A stretch of DNA of 64,000 nt from JAQVCM01 sp040403095 (GCA_040403095.1 JBBALI010000004.1:62001-126000); one strand, 5' to 3'. Counted from the stretch's first letter, positions 8,656 through 17,265 are shown. Program-made: numbers and translations. The notes: generated from the letters alone by a model not told the origin.

Positions 8656-10533
8656 ATGAAGACAAAAGTTGAAATTCTTGCTCCGGCAAAAAATCTATAT
8701 CAGGGAATGTTTTCCATCAATGCAGGAGCTGATGCGGTGTATATTGGTGCTCCATTGTATGGCGCTCGAACCAATGCAACCAATTCGATTGAAGACATTG
8801 CTGAGTTGGTGAAATATGCCCATTTGTTTAAAGCACAGGTTTTTGTGGTGGTAAATACCATTTTGTACGACCATGAATTGGCGGATTGCAAAAAGATGAT
8901 TTATCAACTTTACGATATAGGTGTAGATGCGCTCATCATTCAAGATATGGCGATTTTGGAGATGGATTTGCCACCGATTGTGTTGCATGCGAGTACCCAA
9001 GCCAATAACCGTGATCCAAAACACGTCAAATTTTTGAAAGATGCTGGAATTCAACGTGTAGTATTGGCACGTGAATTGAATTTAGACCAAATCAAAGATA
9101 TTAGTGAAGCAACGGATGTAGAACTTGAATTTTTCGTTTCTGGCGCATTATGCGTTTCATTCAGCGGTAATTGCTACATGAGCATCGCAGGCGGAGAACG
9201 TAGTGCCAATCGCGGTTCATGCGCACAAAATTGTCGTTTGCCTTATAATTTGACAGACGGAACAGGTGCAACGTTGCTTTCAAGCAGTCACTTATTGTCT
9301 ATCAAAGACTTGGATTTGAGTAATCAACTGCCGAATTTGATTGAAGTGGGAATTACTTCGTTTAAAATCGAAGGACGATTGAAAGATTTAGTTTACGTAA
9401 AAAACAACGTTTCTTATTTGCGTCAACGTTTGGATGCATTTTTAGAAAACAACGAAAACTTTGTCAAAGCATCGTCTGGAAGAACGATTTTCAATTTTGA
9501 ACCGCAAATGGATCGCAGTTTTAACCGCGGTTACACCGATTATTTTGTCAACAAACGCAAGGAAAAAATCGGTTCTTGGGAAAGTCCGAAATCAAAAGGA
9601 CAATACATTGGTAAAATTACCGAAGTGACGCCCAAAGGTTATTTCATCGAAAACGCGGAAGAATTGAATAACGGCGATGGTTTGTATTTTATCAATCCAA
9701 TAGGAGAAGGTGATGGCGTGCAAGTAAATGTGATTTTGAATAATTTGGTGATTCCAAATACGTATAAAGAAATTGAAGTTGGAACGGAAATTTACCGCAA
9801 TTCAGATGCTGCTTTTAACCGTTTGGTGGAACGTGAAGATGCGACAATTCGCAAGATTGGCGTGAAATTGAATTTCTCGGAAACGGAAACTGGATTTGCT
9901 TTGCAAGTGGTGGACGAGGATGGTCATACAACGACATCAAATTTTGATTTTGAGAAAAACCCTTCTAACAAAGGAGCTCAAAGTTTGGAAGAAATCAAGA
10001 AAAACTTAGCGAAAACAGGAAATACGCCGTTTGTGGTGGATGAAATCGAAGTCAATTTCTCAGATTTTTGGTTTTTGCCAACTTCAAAAGTGAATGAAAT
10101 TCGCCGCGAGGTTTTGGAAAATTTGATTGATGTGCGGGTAAAAGAATACCATAAAGAAGAATACCAAATCATGAAAACAGATCATCCGTATCCATTGACT
10201 GAATTGGATTTTACTTACAATGTTTCCAATCGATTGGCGCGTGATTTTTACAAACGTCATGGCGTAACAGAAATTGAAAAAGCATTTGAAATTCAATGGG
10301 ATCCAGGAAAATCTCGCGTGATGACTACCAAATACTGCGTGAAATACGAACTAGGCAAATGCGCCCGTTTCCAACGAGCTACAATGGGTGAAAAAGTCGT
10401 TGAACCTTTGATGTTGACACATGGTGAAAATATCTACAAGTTGAAGTTCAACTGTAAACCTTGCGAAATGGAAATCTGGGAAAAAGACGCTGAATTGGAA
10501 TACATCGACGAAGACGAGCAAATGTGGAAGTAA
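8656..10533 (+). CDS. U32 family peptidase-like protein (probable RlhA/TrhP-type RNA hydroxylation factor)
   Basis: A 625-residue cytoplasmic protein. It carries an intact U32 signature at residues 158-175 (EFFVSGALCVSFSGNC) followed by GERSANRGSCAQNCRLPY, which supplies further conserved cysteines. The C-terminus has KYCVKYELGKCARF and FNCKPCEMEIW, a second Cys set. Despite the 'peptidase' name, U32 members in E. coli (RlhA for 23S rRNA C2501, TrhP for tRNA) act in prephenate-dependent RNA hydroxylation, with cysteines that hold an Fe-S cluster. The length (about 625, against about 650 for RlhA and about 450 for TrhP) favours the RlhA type. That sub-assignment is inference. It stands alone, convergent with the kinase gene at 10555. 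Confidence 0.9.
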   Translation: MKTKVEILAPAKNLYQGMFSINAGADAVYIGAPLYGARTNATNSIEDIAELVKYAHLFKAQVFVVVNTILYDHELADCKKMIYQLYDIGVDALIIQDMAILEMDLPPIVLHASTQANNRDPKHVKFLKDAGIQRVVLARELNLDQIKDISEATDVELEFFVSGALCVSFSGNCYMSIAGGERSANRGSCAQNCRLPYNLTDGTGATLLSSSHLLSIKDLDLSNQLPNLIEVGITSFKIEGRLKDLVYVKNNVSYLRQRLDAFLENNENFVKASSGRTIFNFEPQMDRSFNRGYTDYFVNKRKEKIGSWESPKSKGQYIGKITEVTPKGYFIENAEELNNGDGLYFINPIGEGDGVQVNVILNNLVIPNTYKEIEVGTEIYRNSDAAFNRLVEREDATIRKIGVKLNFSETETGFALQVVDEDGHTTTSNFDFEKNPSNKGAQSLEEIKKNLAKTGNTPFVVDEIEVNFSDFWFLPTSKVNEIRREVLENLIDVRVKEYHKEEYQIMKTDHPYPLTELDFTYNVSNRLARDFYKRHGVTEIEKAFEIQWDPGKSRVMTTKYCVKYELGKCARFQRATMGEKVVEPLMLTHGENIYKLKFNCKPCEMEIWEKDAELEYIDEDEQMWK

Positions 10534-10554
10534 AATAGCTTATCTAGTTGGAAA

Positions 10555-11496
10555 TTAACGTCCAAAAAAACCAAAAAATCTCTTTTCCTTAACGATTGAA
10601 AGTGCTTCAAAAACACTTTGCATGTTTTGGAATCTTTCTTGTTGTGCACTCATTAAGCATTGATCTAATTCAGCATTTTCCATCAAGTTGGGTGGCATTT
10701 TAAACGAATGTTTTCTACACATTTTATTCAAAATTTCTTGCATTGATTTGCTAATATTTCCATTAGTTGGAAGTGGATGAGTGATTTGCAAATTGGTCAT
10801 CACACTTGGGTTTGGGTGTGTCAATGGCAATTTTCCTGCATACAATTGCCAAATGGAAATTCCCAACGCAAAAATGTCGCTTGTTTGATTGGCGATTTGC
10901 AAGCGATTCAAAATGATTTCTGGCGCTGAATAGCCCAATGCGAAAAGTGTTTTTCTTTCTTCTAATTTATTCGAATCTAAAGCCATTCCAAAGTCAATCA
11001 AACTAAAATTTAGTTCGTTTTCAGATTCATCAACCAAAATATTGCTGGGTTTGATGTCACAATGCACGATATTTTTTGCCGCTAATTCATCAAAAATTGG
11101 AACCAACGCTCCAATCATTTTTTTAAGAAATTTCAATTGATTTTTTGATTTCAATTTTTTCCAAAATTCATTGAGAGGAATGCCTTTTTGAAAATTTCTA
11201 ATCAATATAACTTCCTCGTTATTTTCAATAAAACACAAAGTTTTGGGTAAATTTTGATTGGTAAAATTGAATTGAGATTCAGCTTTCAAAACTCCCCAAA
11301 GATGATGGTTTTCGTTGGTTTTAACTAACTTTTTGAGCACAGCTAAGTCTCCAGAAGTCATATTTTTGATTAAGTATACTTCATTGAATTTGCGTTTATT
11401 AGGCGTCCCAAGTTTATTGATGACTTCAAATTGATTCAAGCTTTCGTTTTCCTGAAAAGTCAAATTGGAAACAATGGAAGTTAGCGCTTGATTCAT
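10555..11496 (-). CDS. Eukaryotic-like Ser/Thr protein kinase
   Basis: A 313-residue protein with a protein-kinase fold: candidate ATP lysine Lys55 or Lys56 in AVLKKL, catalytic loop HCDIKPSN with Asp147, metal motif DFG at 168-170 (LIDFGMAL), activation-segment end GYSAPEI, and helix F pattern SDIFALGISIWQL. The glycine-rich loop is poor: LGTPNKRKFNEVY in place of GxGxxG. There is no membrane segment, so it is probably a soluble cytoplasmic kinase. It is the last gene of a minus-strand operon with trmH (9-nt gap) and an alpha/beta hydrolase. Target unknown. Confidence 0.88.
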   Translation of the reverse strand: MNQALTSIVSNLTFQENESLNQFEVINKLGTPNKRKFNEVYLIKNMTSGDLAVLKKLVKTNENHHLWGVLKAESQFNFTNQNLPKTLCFIENNEEVILIRNFQKGIPLNEFWKKLKSKNQLKFLKKMIGALVPIFDELAAKNIVHCDIKPSNILVDESENELNFSLIDFGMALDSNKLEERKTLFALGYSAPEIILNRLQIANQTSDIFALGISIWQLYAGKLPLTHPNPSVMTNLQITHPLPTNGNISKSMQEILNKMCRKHSFKMPPNLMENAELDQCLMSAQQERFQNMQSVFEALSIVKEKRFFGFFGR

Positions 11497-11505
11497 GGTG
11501 TTAAA

Positions 11506-12183
11506 TTACTCATTTATAGCCAAATCATCACGAAATTTCTTTTCCAATAAATCTCCACCGTTCAATATTTTACTGCACCAATTGATTTTCAAAAGCGTTT
11601 GTTCTTCATCAGTCAATTTCCAGTTCAAATCACTTTGTTCTAGGCGCTGACGTAAAGTATTCAAAACAATCGCCGCAGAAACAGAAATATTGAAACTTTC
11701 TGTAAAACCATACATCGGAATTTTTACAAATTCATCTGCCATTTCGATAACTTCTTCACTAATTCCACGTCTTTCGGTTCCAAATACCAAGGCGATTGGT
11801 TGCGATAGATCTAAATCGTAAATAGTTTGAGAATCAGTATGTGGTGTTGTTGCAACAATTTTATAACCTTCCGATTTTAAATGATTTAAGCAATCTTTGG
11901 TCACGTTTTCGCTGTCGTCATAATTATGCATGTCTACCCAACGACATGCACCTAAAGCGATGTCACGTTGGATTTTGTAGGTATTGTCTTTTTCGATGAC
12001 GTGTAATTCTTGTAAACCAAAACAATCGCAAGACCTCAAAACGGCGCTGGCATTGTGTTCTTGATAAATATTTTCCATCACAACGGTCAAATATTTGGTG
12101 CGATCTGCAGCAATTCTGTCAAACATTTCCCTTTTATTTGGCGTAATTATCTCGTAAAAAGCGGCCAATACATTTGAATTCAT
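11506..12183 (-). CDS. trmH: TrmH/SpoU-family RNA 2'-O-methyltransferase
   Basis: A 225-residue SPOUT methyltransferase. Motif 1 is HNASAVLRSCDCFG with the catalytic Arg, motif 2 is ALVFGTERRGIS, and motif 3 is ESFNISVSAAIVL. The short length without an extra N-terminal RNA-binding domain matches TrmH, which makes 2'-O-methyl-Gm18 in tRNA from S-adenosylmethionine, rather than RlmB, which is longer. It sits between an alpha/beta hydrolase (9-nt gap upstream) and a Ser/Thr kinase (9-nt gap downstream), so the three are almost certainly cotranscribed. Substrate tRNA versus rRNA is inferred from length. Confidence 0.85.
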   Translation of the reverse strand: MNSNVLAAFYEIITPNKREMFDRIAADRTKYLTVVMENIYQEHNASAVLRSCDCFGLQELHVIEKDNTYKIQRDIALGACRWVDMHNYDDSENVTKDCLNHLKSEGYKIVATTPHTDSQTIYDLDLSQPIALVFGTERRGISEEVIEMADEFVKIPMYGFTESFNISVSAAIVLNTLRQRLEQSDLNWKLTDEEQTLLKINWCSKILNGGDLLEKKFRDDLAINE

Positions 12184-12192
12184 ACAGGAAAA

Positions 12193-13023
12193 TTAGACGT
12201 TAGTTACTGAATCCACAAAAGCCAACACAATGTCGCAAACTTTGGTCAAAGCTTCAGGCATTTGCTTTGAATTCCATGGATGTGATGCGCCAAAAACATG
12301 ATCTGTATTTTCTATGACATTTAGCTTTGTTTTGGTCCAATCAGCGATTTCCATTCCTTCCTCAATTGAAACGGAAGTATCGTCGTAGCCGTGAATTATA
12401 CAAACCGGCTTTTTTAGCGCCTTTCCAGCAGTTTGAATATCCAATTCTTTTTGGTGTTCGATGAAATCTTCATATTGGCTGAAATGATGAGGCATTTCTT
12501 GCTTGGTTCGTTGATTAGTAATCAGGCGAATCGTACTTTTTTTCCAAGAATCAATCATCTTTGAATCTGCGAATCTTTTTTGCACAGAACTAATGGATGC
12601 AAGTGTAATTAGCGCATGAATTCGAGCGTCAGCGCCGTTCAAAAGCACAATTCCACCACCACGGCTGTGACCCATCAAATAGATTTCGGGCAAATTTTCA
12701 AATTGATTTTCAATCCAATCCAAAGCATATTGAACATCGTTTTTTTCTTTGGTGTAATTGTTTGATGCAAAAGCTTCTAAATCAATAAAATCAATTGGAT
12801 TATCTGTTGTTGTGCCGTTGTGCGTTAAATTGAATTTACAAAAACCAAAGCCTTCTTCAACAAAAAAATCGCCCATCAAATTCCAAGCGCCCCAATCTTT
12901 AAAACCCATGTAACCATGGACAAAAACGATGACTTTCTGGTTGAATTCGGCAGGAATCTCTAGATCTATTAAGCCTTTACGATTCTCGCTTCCAATATAA
13001 TAAGCATTGGTGATTTTTTTCAT
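12193..13023 (-). CDS. Alpha/beta hydrolase (serine esterase/lipase-like)
   Basis: A 276-residue soluble alpha/beta hydrolase. It has an oxyanion HG motif (VFVHGYMGFKDWGAW), a nucleophile elbow GHSRGGG, an acid in HGYDDTSV and the catalytic His in NTDHVFGASHP. The pattern is closest to the dienelactone-hydrolase or serine-aminopeptidase-like groups, but the substrate cannot be read from sequence. It is the first gene of the minus-strand operon hydrolase-trmH-kinase. Confidence 0.88.
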   Translation of the reverse strand: MKKITNAYYIGSENRKGLIDLEIPAEFNQKVIVFVHGYMGFKDWGAWNLMGDFFVEEGFGFCKFNLTHNGTTTDNPIDFIDLEAFASNNYTKEKNDVQYALDWIENQFENLPEIYLMGHSRGGGIVLLNGADARIHALITLASISSVQKRFADSKMIDSWKKSTIRLITNQRTKQEMPHHFSQYEDFIEHQKELDIQTAGKALKKPVCIIHGYDDTSVSIEEGMEIADWTKTKLNVIENTDHVFGASHPWNSKQMPEALTKVCDIVLAFVDSVTNV

Positions 13024-13324
13024 GATTCAGATTTGGAACTCCAAAATTAGAAAATTAAGCGGATTTGTAGATAATCTATCAAATCTGAAATGCGAATCTT
13101 TTTGAGCTTTTATGTGTGACAATTTTTCGACTAAATTATGTGAAGAAATCTTCAATTTGACCAATCGAACGATTAAATAATCTTATCTTTGAACGCAAAA
13201 TTTGTGAACTTGAACAAAGAATTTTGATAGAAAATGGTAGGTTGTCGATTCATCCACTTTTGAAAGCCAAATTTTATTCAAGTATTTTGTTTTAGTACAT
13301 TCATTTTCAGTTAAATAATTATAG
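13024..13324. other. Divergent intergenic region (about 300 bp) with one promoter-like motif
   Basis: This AT-rich gap separates the minus-strand hydrolase operon from the plus-strand epimerase-CBS operon and must hold promoters for both. A TAnnTTTG match lies at 13184-13191. A TTTG at 13156-13159 is 24 nt upstream of it, longer than the usual 19-21. I see no RNA gene, ORF or repeat. Confidence 0.6.
13184..13191 (+). promoter_or_regulatory. Bacteroidota-type -7 element (TATCTTTG) for the 13325 operon
   Basis: TATCTTTG matches the TAnnTTTG consensus. If used, transcription would begin near 13197 and give a leader of about 130 nt before the ATG at 13325. The -33 partner is not well placed. Confidence 0.45.
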
Positions 13325-14329
13325 ATGAAAATATCAGCTTCCATATACAGTGACAAAAAACGTCCATTGAAAGAAGTAATTCAAGATTTGGTTAATCACA
13401 ATGTTGATTTGTTGCATGTGGATTGCAATGATGATTTGGCTGTTTTTGATGACATTCGCGAAATTCGCACTTGGTGTAATATTCCAATTGATTTGCATAT
13501 AATCACTGAGAATCCCTCTAAATACATGGATTTACTGATTGAAAACCCAGTTGAATATGTGACTTTTCAGTTTGAAGACTTAAAAGAGCCATTGATTTTC
13601 CCAAAAGAAGTGACTGGGAAAAAAGGTTTGGCGGTCATCACACCAACTTCAATTGATGCGTTTGATGCTTATGCTGATTATGATTTTATCCTGATCATGG
13701 CAACGATTCCAGGACAAAGCGGTGGTGTTTTCGATACATGGAATTATTCAAAAATCAGATCTTTCAAGAAAAAATATCCCTCAAAATCCATTCACGTGGA
13801 CGGAGGTGTAAATGCGGAAGTTTCATTCATTTTAAGAAATATGGGCGTGAGTAGCTCTGTTTCAGGTTCATATTTATTCAACGCGCCAAGTATTGGTCAT
13901 GCTTTGATGAATTTGACGCAGCGAGATGTAACTTCACATTTCAAAGTGAAAGATTTCATGACACCAATCAATGAAACGCCTTGTATTCAATACAATGACC
14001 TGAATTTGAAAAATGTGTTGGAATGTATCGAGGCTGGTCAATTGGGGTTTTGTATCGTGATCGGAGAAAACAATCAATTTAGAGGATTGATTTCCAACGC
14101 AGACGTTCGCAAAGGATTGATCAAACAATTGGACAATCTTTCCAATGTAGATGCAATTTCAATGGTGAACGAAAATCCTGTGACAATAAACGAAGAAAAT
14201 ACAGTCAACGAAATGTTGAACTTGATAAAAAAATGTCCTTTTCCGGTAATGTATCTTCCTGTAATTAATGCAGATAGAGAAGCAACAGGAATAGTGACAT
14301 TTGTAAACTTGATTAAAAGTGAATTATGA
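13325..14329 (+). CDS. Ribulose-phosphate 3-epimerase-like TIM barrel fused to two CBS domains
   Basis: A 334-residue fusion. Residues 1-200 resemble ribulose-phosphate 3-epimerase: the metal ligands appear intact as His31 and Asp33 (LLHVDC), His58 (IDLHII) and Asp159 (IHVDGGVN), with the phosphate-loop-like ATIPGQSGG. Residues about 205-334 form two CBS domains (KVKDFMTP; GLISNADVRKGL; second set ending IVTFVNLIK), which usually bind adenine nucleotides. The layout and length parallel KdsD, the Kdo-pathway arabinose-5-phosphate isomerase (SIS domain plus two CBS), with a different catalytic fold. Its stop overlaps the ATG of the DAHP-synthase-type gene (ATGA at 14326-14329), so the two are translationally coupled. 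The true substrate is unknown. Confidence 0.8.
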   Translation: MKISASIYSDKKRPLKEVIQDLVNHNVDLLHVDCNDDLAVFDDIREIRTWCNIPIDLHIITENPSKYMDLLIENPVEYVTFQFEDLKEPLIFPKEVTGKKGLAVITPTSIDAFDAYADYDFILIMATIPGQSGGVFDTWNYSKIRSFKKKYPSKSIHVDGGVNAEVSFILRNMGVSSSVSGSYLFNAPSIGHALMNLTQRDVTSHFKVKDFMTPINETPCIQYNDLNLKNVLECIEAGQLGFCIVIGENNQFRGLISNADVRKGLIKQLDNLSNVDAISMVNENPVTINEENTVNEMLNLIKKCPFPVMYLPVINADREATGIVTFVNLIKSEL

Positions 14330-15324
14330 TATTACATTTAAAAGACAATGTAAGTGTGCAAGAAGCACAACAATTGGCTGAGAAAATAAAAGCTTTTTAC
14401 GTTAAATCTGAAGGAAAATCGGTGTTAATCACTGGTTCAGGCGTGAAAGAAATACCTGTTGAATTAGACGGAAAAGTGGAAGATTCATGGGTTTTTGCAA
14501 ACGATATTCAATTGGCTTCGAAAAATTACAGAAGCGAAACAAGAGAAGTTAAAATTGGTGGAATTACGATCGGAGGAAATACCAAGAATACGGTTTTAAT
14601 CGGTGGCCCTTGTTCGGTAGAATCCGAAGATCAAATTCGCGAATCTGCAGAATTTTTGGTGAAATTAGGTTTAAGTACTTTGCGTGGAGGTTGTTATAAG
14701 CCACGAACGAGTCCTTACAGTTTCCAAGGAATGGGATTAGACGGTTTGAAATTATTGGCTAAAATGCGTGAAGATTATGGATTGAATGTGATCACAGAAG
14801 CACGAGATGCAACGCACATTGATGAAATAATTGAATACTCTGACGTGATTCAAGTCGGGGCAAAAGCGATGTATGACCAAGGTATTTTAAGAGCTTGTGC
14901 CAAAACTCAAAAACCTGTTTTAATTAAAAGAGGTTTTGGAACAACTTTACAAGAATTTGTTCAAGCAGCTGAATTTGTGCTAGCTGGTGGAAATGAAAAC
15001 GTGATTTTGTGTGAGAGGGGAATCAGAACTTTTGAAACAGGAACGAGATTCACTTTAGATTTATGCGGAGTTGCTTGGTTGAAGCATTATACCAATTTAC
15101 CAATTATTTTGGATCCAAGTCACGCAATGGGGTATGCCTATGGAATTGCAGACCTAGCGCGCGCTTGTGTTGCCATGGGCGTTGATGGATTGTTAATCGA
15201 AGCACATAGAAATCCTAAAGTAGCTAAATCTGATGCTTCTCAGCAGTTGACACATCCTGAATTTGAAGCATTATTGAATACACTTCAACCTGTTGCAAAC
15301 AGCGTTGGTTACAAAATGATTTAA
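14326..15324 (+). CDS. Type I-beta DAHP synthase family protein (3-deoxy-7-phosphoheptulonate synthase-like)
   Basis: A 332-residue protein. Residues 1-75 resemble the ferredoxin-like N-terminal regulatory domain of Thermotoga-type enzymes; the rest is the AroA-I-beta/KDOPS barrel. Visible motifs are GGPCSVES (Cys96), KPRTSPYSFQG (residues 125-135; the KPR-T/S form is DAHP synthase type, whereas Kdo8P synthases carry an Asn here), VLIKRGFGTT, CERGIRTFE and LDPSHAMG. The reaction is PEP plus an aldose phosphate to a 3-deoxy-ulosonate phosphate. Odd point: the usual QIGARN motif reads QVGAKAM (Lys180). It starts inside the stop codon of the epimerase-CBS gene and overlaps the next gene by one base. 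It could serve aromatic synthesis or a dedicated sugar-acid route. Confidence 0.88.
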   Translation: MILHLKDNVSVQEAQQLAEKIKAFYVKSEGKSVLITGSGVKEIPVELDGKVEDSWVFANDIQLASKNYRSETREVKIGGITIGGNTKNTVLIGGPCSVESEDQIRESAEFLVKLGLSTLRGGCYKPRTSPYSFQGMGLDGLKLLAKMREDYGLNVITEARDATHIDEIIEYSDVIQVGAKAMYDQGILRACAKTQKPVLIKRGFGTTLQEFVQAAEFVLAGGNENVILCERGIRTFETGTRFTLDLCGVAWLKHYTNLPIILDPSHAMGYAYGIADLARACVAMGVDGLLIEAHRNPKVAKSDASQQLTHPEFEALLNTLQPVANSVGYKMI

Positions 15325-16007
15325 TGATTTTTCTAGAACAAAACACCAAGGGAATTTGTAGAAAATTTGGTTTAGATTTCAATGAATTACTAGCTGATTT
15401 TCAAGTTGATTCAATCTTTGAATTGGGAATTGCCGACTTGGAAGCATTTGCCGATGAATATGAAATTGATTTGCAATCATTGCTTTTCAAACCTTTGTTC
15501 AAAACAGATGAATTGACTTTGAAATTGGCAAATATAAAAATGTTGATTTTGGATGTCGATGGTGTAATGACAGACGGCGGAATGTATTTTGTTGAAAATG
15601 GCGATCAATTCAAGAAATTCAACACCAAAGACGGAATGGGAATCATTCATTTGGTTAAAAAAGGATTTCAAGTTGGAATCATTTCAGCTGGTTTCAAAGA
15701 TGTTGGAGTGAGTGCAAGAGCTGAGATGCTCGGTATTCAACATTGCTACGTTGGTCGTGAACCTAAAATCAATATCCTTAGAAAGTGGTGCGAAGAATTA
15801 AATTTAAGTTTGGATGAAGTGGCAATGATTGGCGACGATATCAACGACTTAGAGATAATGAAACTAATAGGGTTCAAAACTTGTCCTAATGATGCAGTTG
15901 AAGTTGTAAAAAAAGAAGTAGATTTGATCCTGTCAAAGAAAGGTGGCGAAGGTTGTGTGAGAGAATTTATTGACAATTATTTAGAAATAAATCCATTAGG
16001 AAGTTAA
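15324..16007 (+). CDS. HAD-family phosphatase of KdsC type with N-terminal extension
   Basis: A 227-residue protein. From about residue 70 it is a compact C0-type HAD phosphatase like KdsC, which removes phosphate from Kdo-8-phosphate: nucleophile motif LDVDGVMTDGG (Asp77, Asp79), ISAGF for motif II, and GDDINDLEIM for the Mg site. Ordinary KdsC proteins are about 165-180 residues and start close to the DxD motif. This one has about 70 extra N-terminal residues that look helical (FGLDFNELLADF, DLEAFADEYEIDLQSLLF). Its ATG overlaps the stop of the synthase gene (TAATG at 15322-15326), which argues that it acts on that enzyme's product. Kdo8P, DAHP or another 3-deoxy-ulosonate phosphate are all possible substrates. 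Confidence 0.85.
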   Translation: MIFLEQNTKGICRKFGLDFNELLADFQVDSIFELGIADLEAFADEYEIDLQSLLFKPLFKTDELTLKLANIKMLILDVDGVMTDGGMYFVENGDQFKKFNTKDGMGIIHLVKKGFQVGIISAGFKDVGVSARAEMLGIQHCYVGREPKINILRKWCEELNLSLDEVAMIGDDINDLEIMKLIGFKTCPNDAVEVVKKEVDLILSKKGGEGCVREFIDNYLEINPLGS

Positions 16008-16038
16008 TTACCCCAATTTCTAAAGAAGAAAAAATAGT

Positions 16039-17265
16039 ATGAAAAAAATTAAATTAGGAATTGCAAGAGAAGGAAAGGTTCCACCTGACTTCAGAGTTCC
16101 TTTGACCCCAAAACAATGTAAACTGGTTGAACTTAAATTTCCAAATGTGGAAATAATCGTTCAAAATAGCCCCATTCGAACATTCAAAGATGAATTGTAT
16201 ATTGAGCAAGGTATCAAAGTGCAAGAAGATTTATCTGAATGCGACATCATTATGGGTGTGAAAGAATTTAAAAAGGAAGATTTAATTCCCAATAAAAGAT
16301 ATATTTTCTTTTCACATACTATAAAAAAACAGCCATATAACCAAAAATTACTGCAAACAATACTTCAAAAGAAAATCCAGTTGATTGACTATGAAGTAAT
16401 GAAGAATAAGTTAGGAAAAAGATTAATTGGTTTTGGTCGCTACGCGGGAATTGTTGGCTGCTACAACGGTTTTCGTGCTTTCGGAAAGAAGAACCAAACC
16501 TTTCAATTGAAAAAAGCAAGTGAATGTGAAAACCGAGTTGAACTTGAAAATGAATTGAAAAAAGTAGTACTTCCTTCAAATACAAAAATTGTTTTAACTG
16601 GTTTTGGTAGAGTAGGTTATGGTGCAAGAGAAATCATGGATTTATTGCCAATTATGGAAGTTAGTCCAGCTGAATTTTTGAATGATACTTTCGATAAACC
16701 TGTTTTTACACATTTGGAAGTAGAAGATTATTTCGCACCAATTTCAGGTCAAGAATTTGATAAAAAACATTTTTATGCTCATGGCGCTGAATATAAATCC
16801 ATTTTCGGTAAATATGCCAATGAAGCTGATATGTATATCGCTTGTCACTTCTGGTCAAATACTTCGCCATTCATTCTAACAGCGGAAGATTTGCGAAATG
16901 AAAAATCTAGGTTGAAAGTTGTTGCAGATGTTTCATGCGATGTCGATGGACCGATTGCATCTACAATCAAAGCAAGTACAATTGCTGATCCAATTTTTGG
17001 TTACAATCCTCAAACTGAAACAGAAGTAGATTTCATGGCTGAAAATGCAATTGCAGTAATGTCAGTTGATAATTTGCCTTGTGAACTTCCAATGGATGCA
17101 TCTGAAGATTTTGGTAATGAATTAATTAAACATATTTTTCCAGCATTATTCAACGAAGATCCAGACAATATTATAGGTCGCGCATCTGAAACAAATTTAA
17201 ATGGCGAATTGACCGAATATTTCGGTTATTTGAATGATTATGTAAATTCTGTTGCTGTAAATTAA
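16039..17265 (+). CDS. Saccharopine dehydrogenase (Lys1)-like / alanine dehydrogenase superfamily NAD(P)-dependent oxidoreductase
   Basis: A 408-residue protein. It opens KLGIAREGKVPPDFRVPLTP, the alanine-dehydrogenase/transhydrogenase N-terminal pattern. Lys75 (GVKEF) and His93 (FSHTIK) correspond to the catalytic Lys/His pair known in yeast saccharopine dehydrogenase. FGRYAGIVGCYNG, the nucleotide-binding GFGRVGYGA, and ADVSCDVDGPI further support the Lys1-like branch. The expected chemistry is NAD(P)-dependent oxidative deamination or its reverse, making or breaking a secondary amine. The substrate is uncertain, since many Bacteroidota members lack an aminoadipate pathway. It starts 31 nt after the KdsC-like gene and precedes a transporter by 35 nt, so it may be in the same transcript. 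Confidence 0.8.
   Translation: MKKIKLGIAREGKVPPDFRVPLTPKQCKLVELKFPNVEIIVQNSPIRTFKDELYIEQGIKVQEDLSECDIIMGVKEFKKEDLIPNKRYIFFSHTIKKQPYNQKLLQTILQKKIQLIDYEVMKNKLGKRLIGFGRYAGIVGCYNGFRAFGKKNQTFQLKKASECENRVELENELKKVVLPSNTKIVLTGFGRVGYGAREIMDLLPIMEVSPAEFLNDTFDKPVFTHLEVEDYFAPISGQEFDKKHFYAHGAEYKSIFGKYANEADMYIACHFWSNTSPFILTAEDLRNEKSRLKVVADVSCDVDGPIASTIKASTIADPIFGYNPQTETEVDFMAENAIAVMSVDNLPCELPMDASEDFGNELIKHIFPALFNEDPDNIIGRASETNLNGELTEYFGYLNDYVNSVAVN

Noticed and set aside
8695..9054. Minus-strand ORF of 119 codons within the U32 gene
   Set aside because: It is antisense to the conserved U32 barrel and has no recognisable feature.
14326..15324. Kdo-8-phosphate synthase (KdsA) for the synthase gene
   Set aside because: The KPRTSPYSFQG motif and N-terminal ferredoxin-like extension are of DAHP-synthase type; KdsA carries an Asn-containing motif and lacks the extension.
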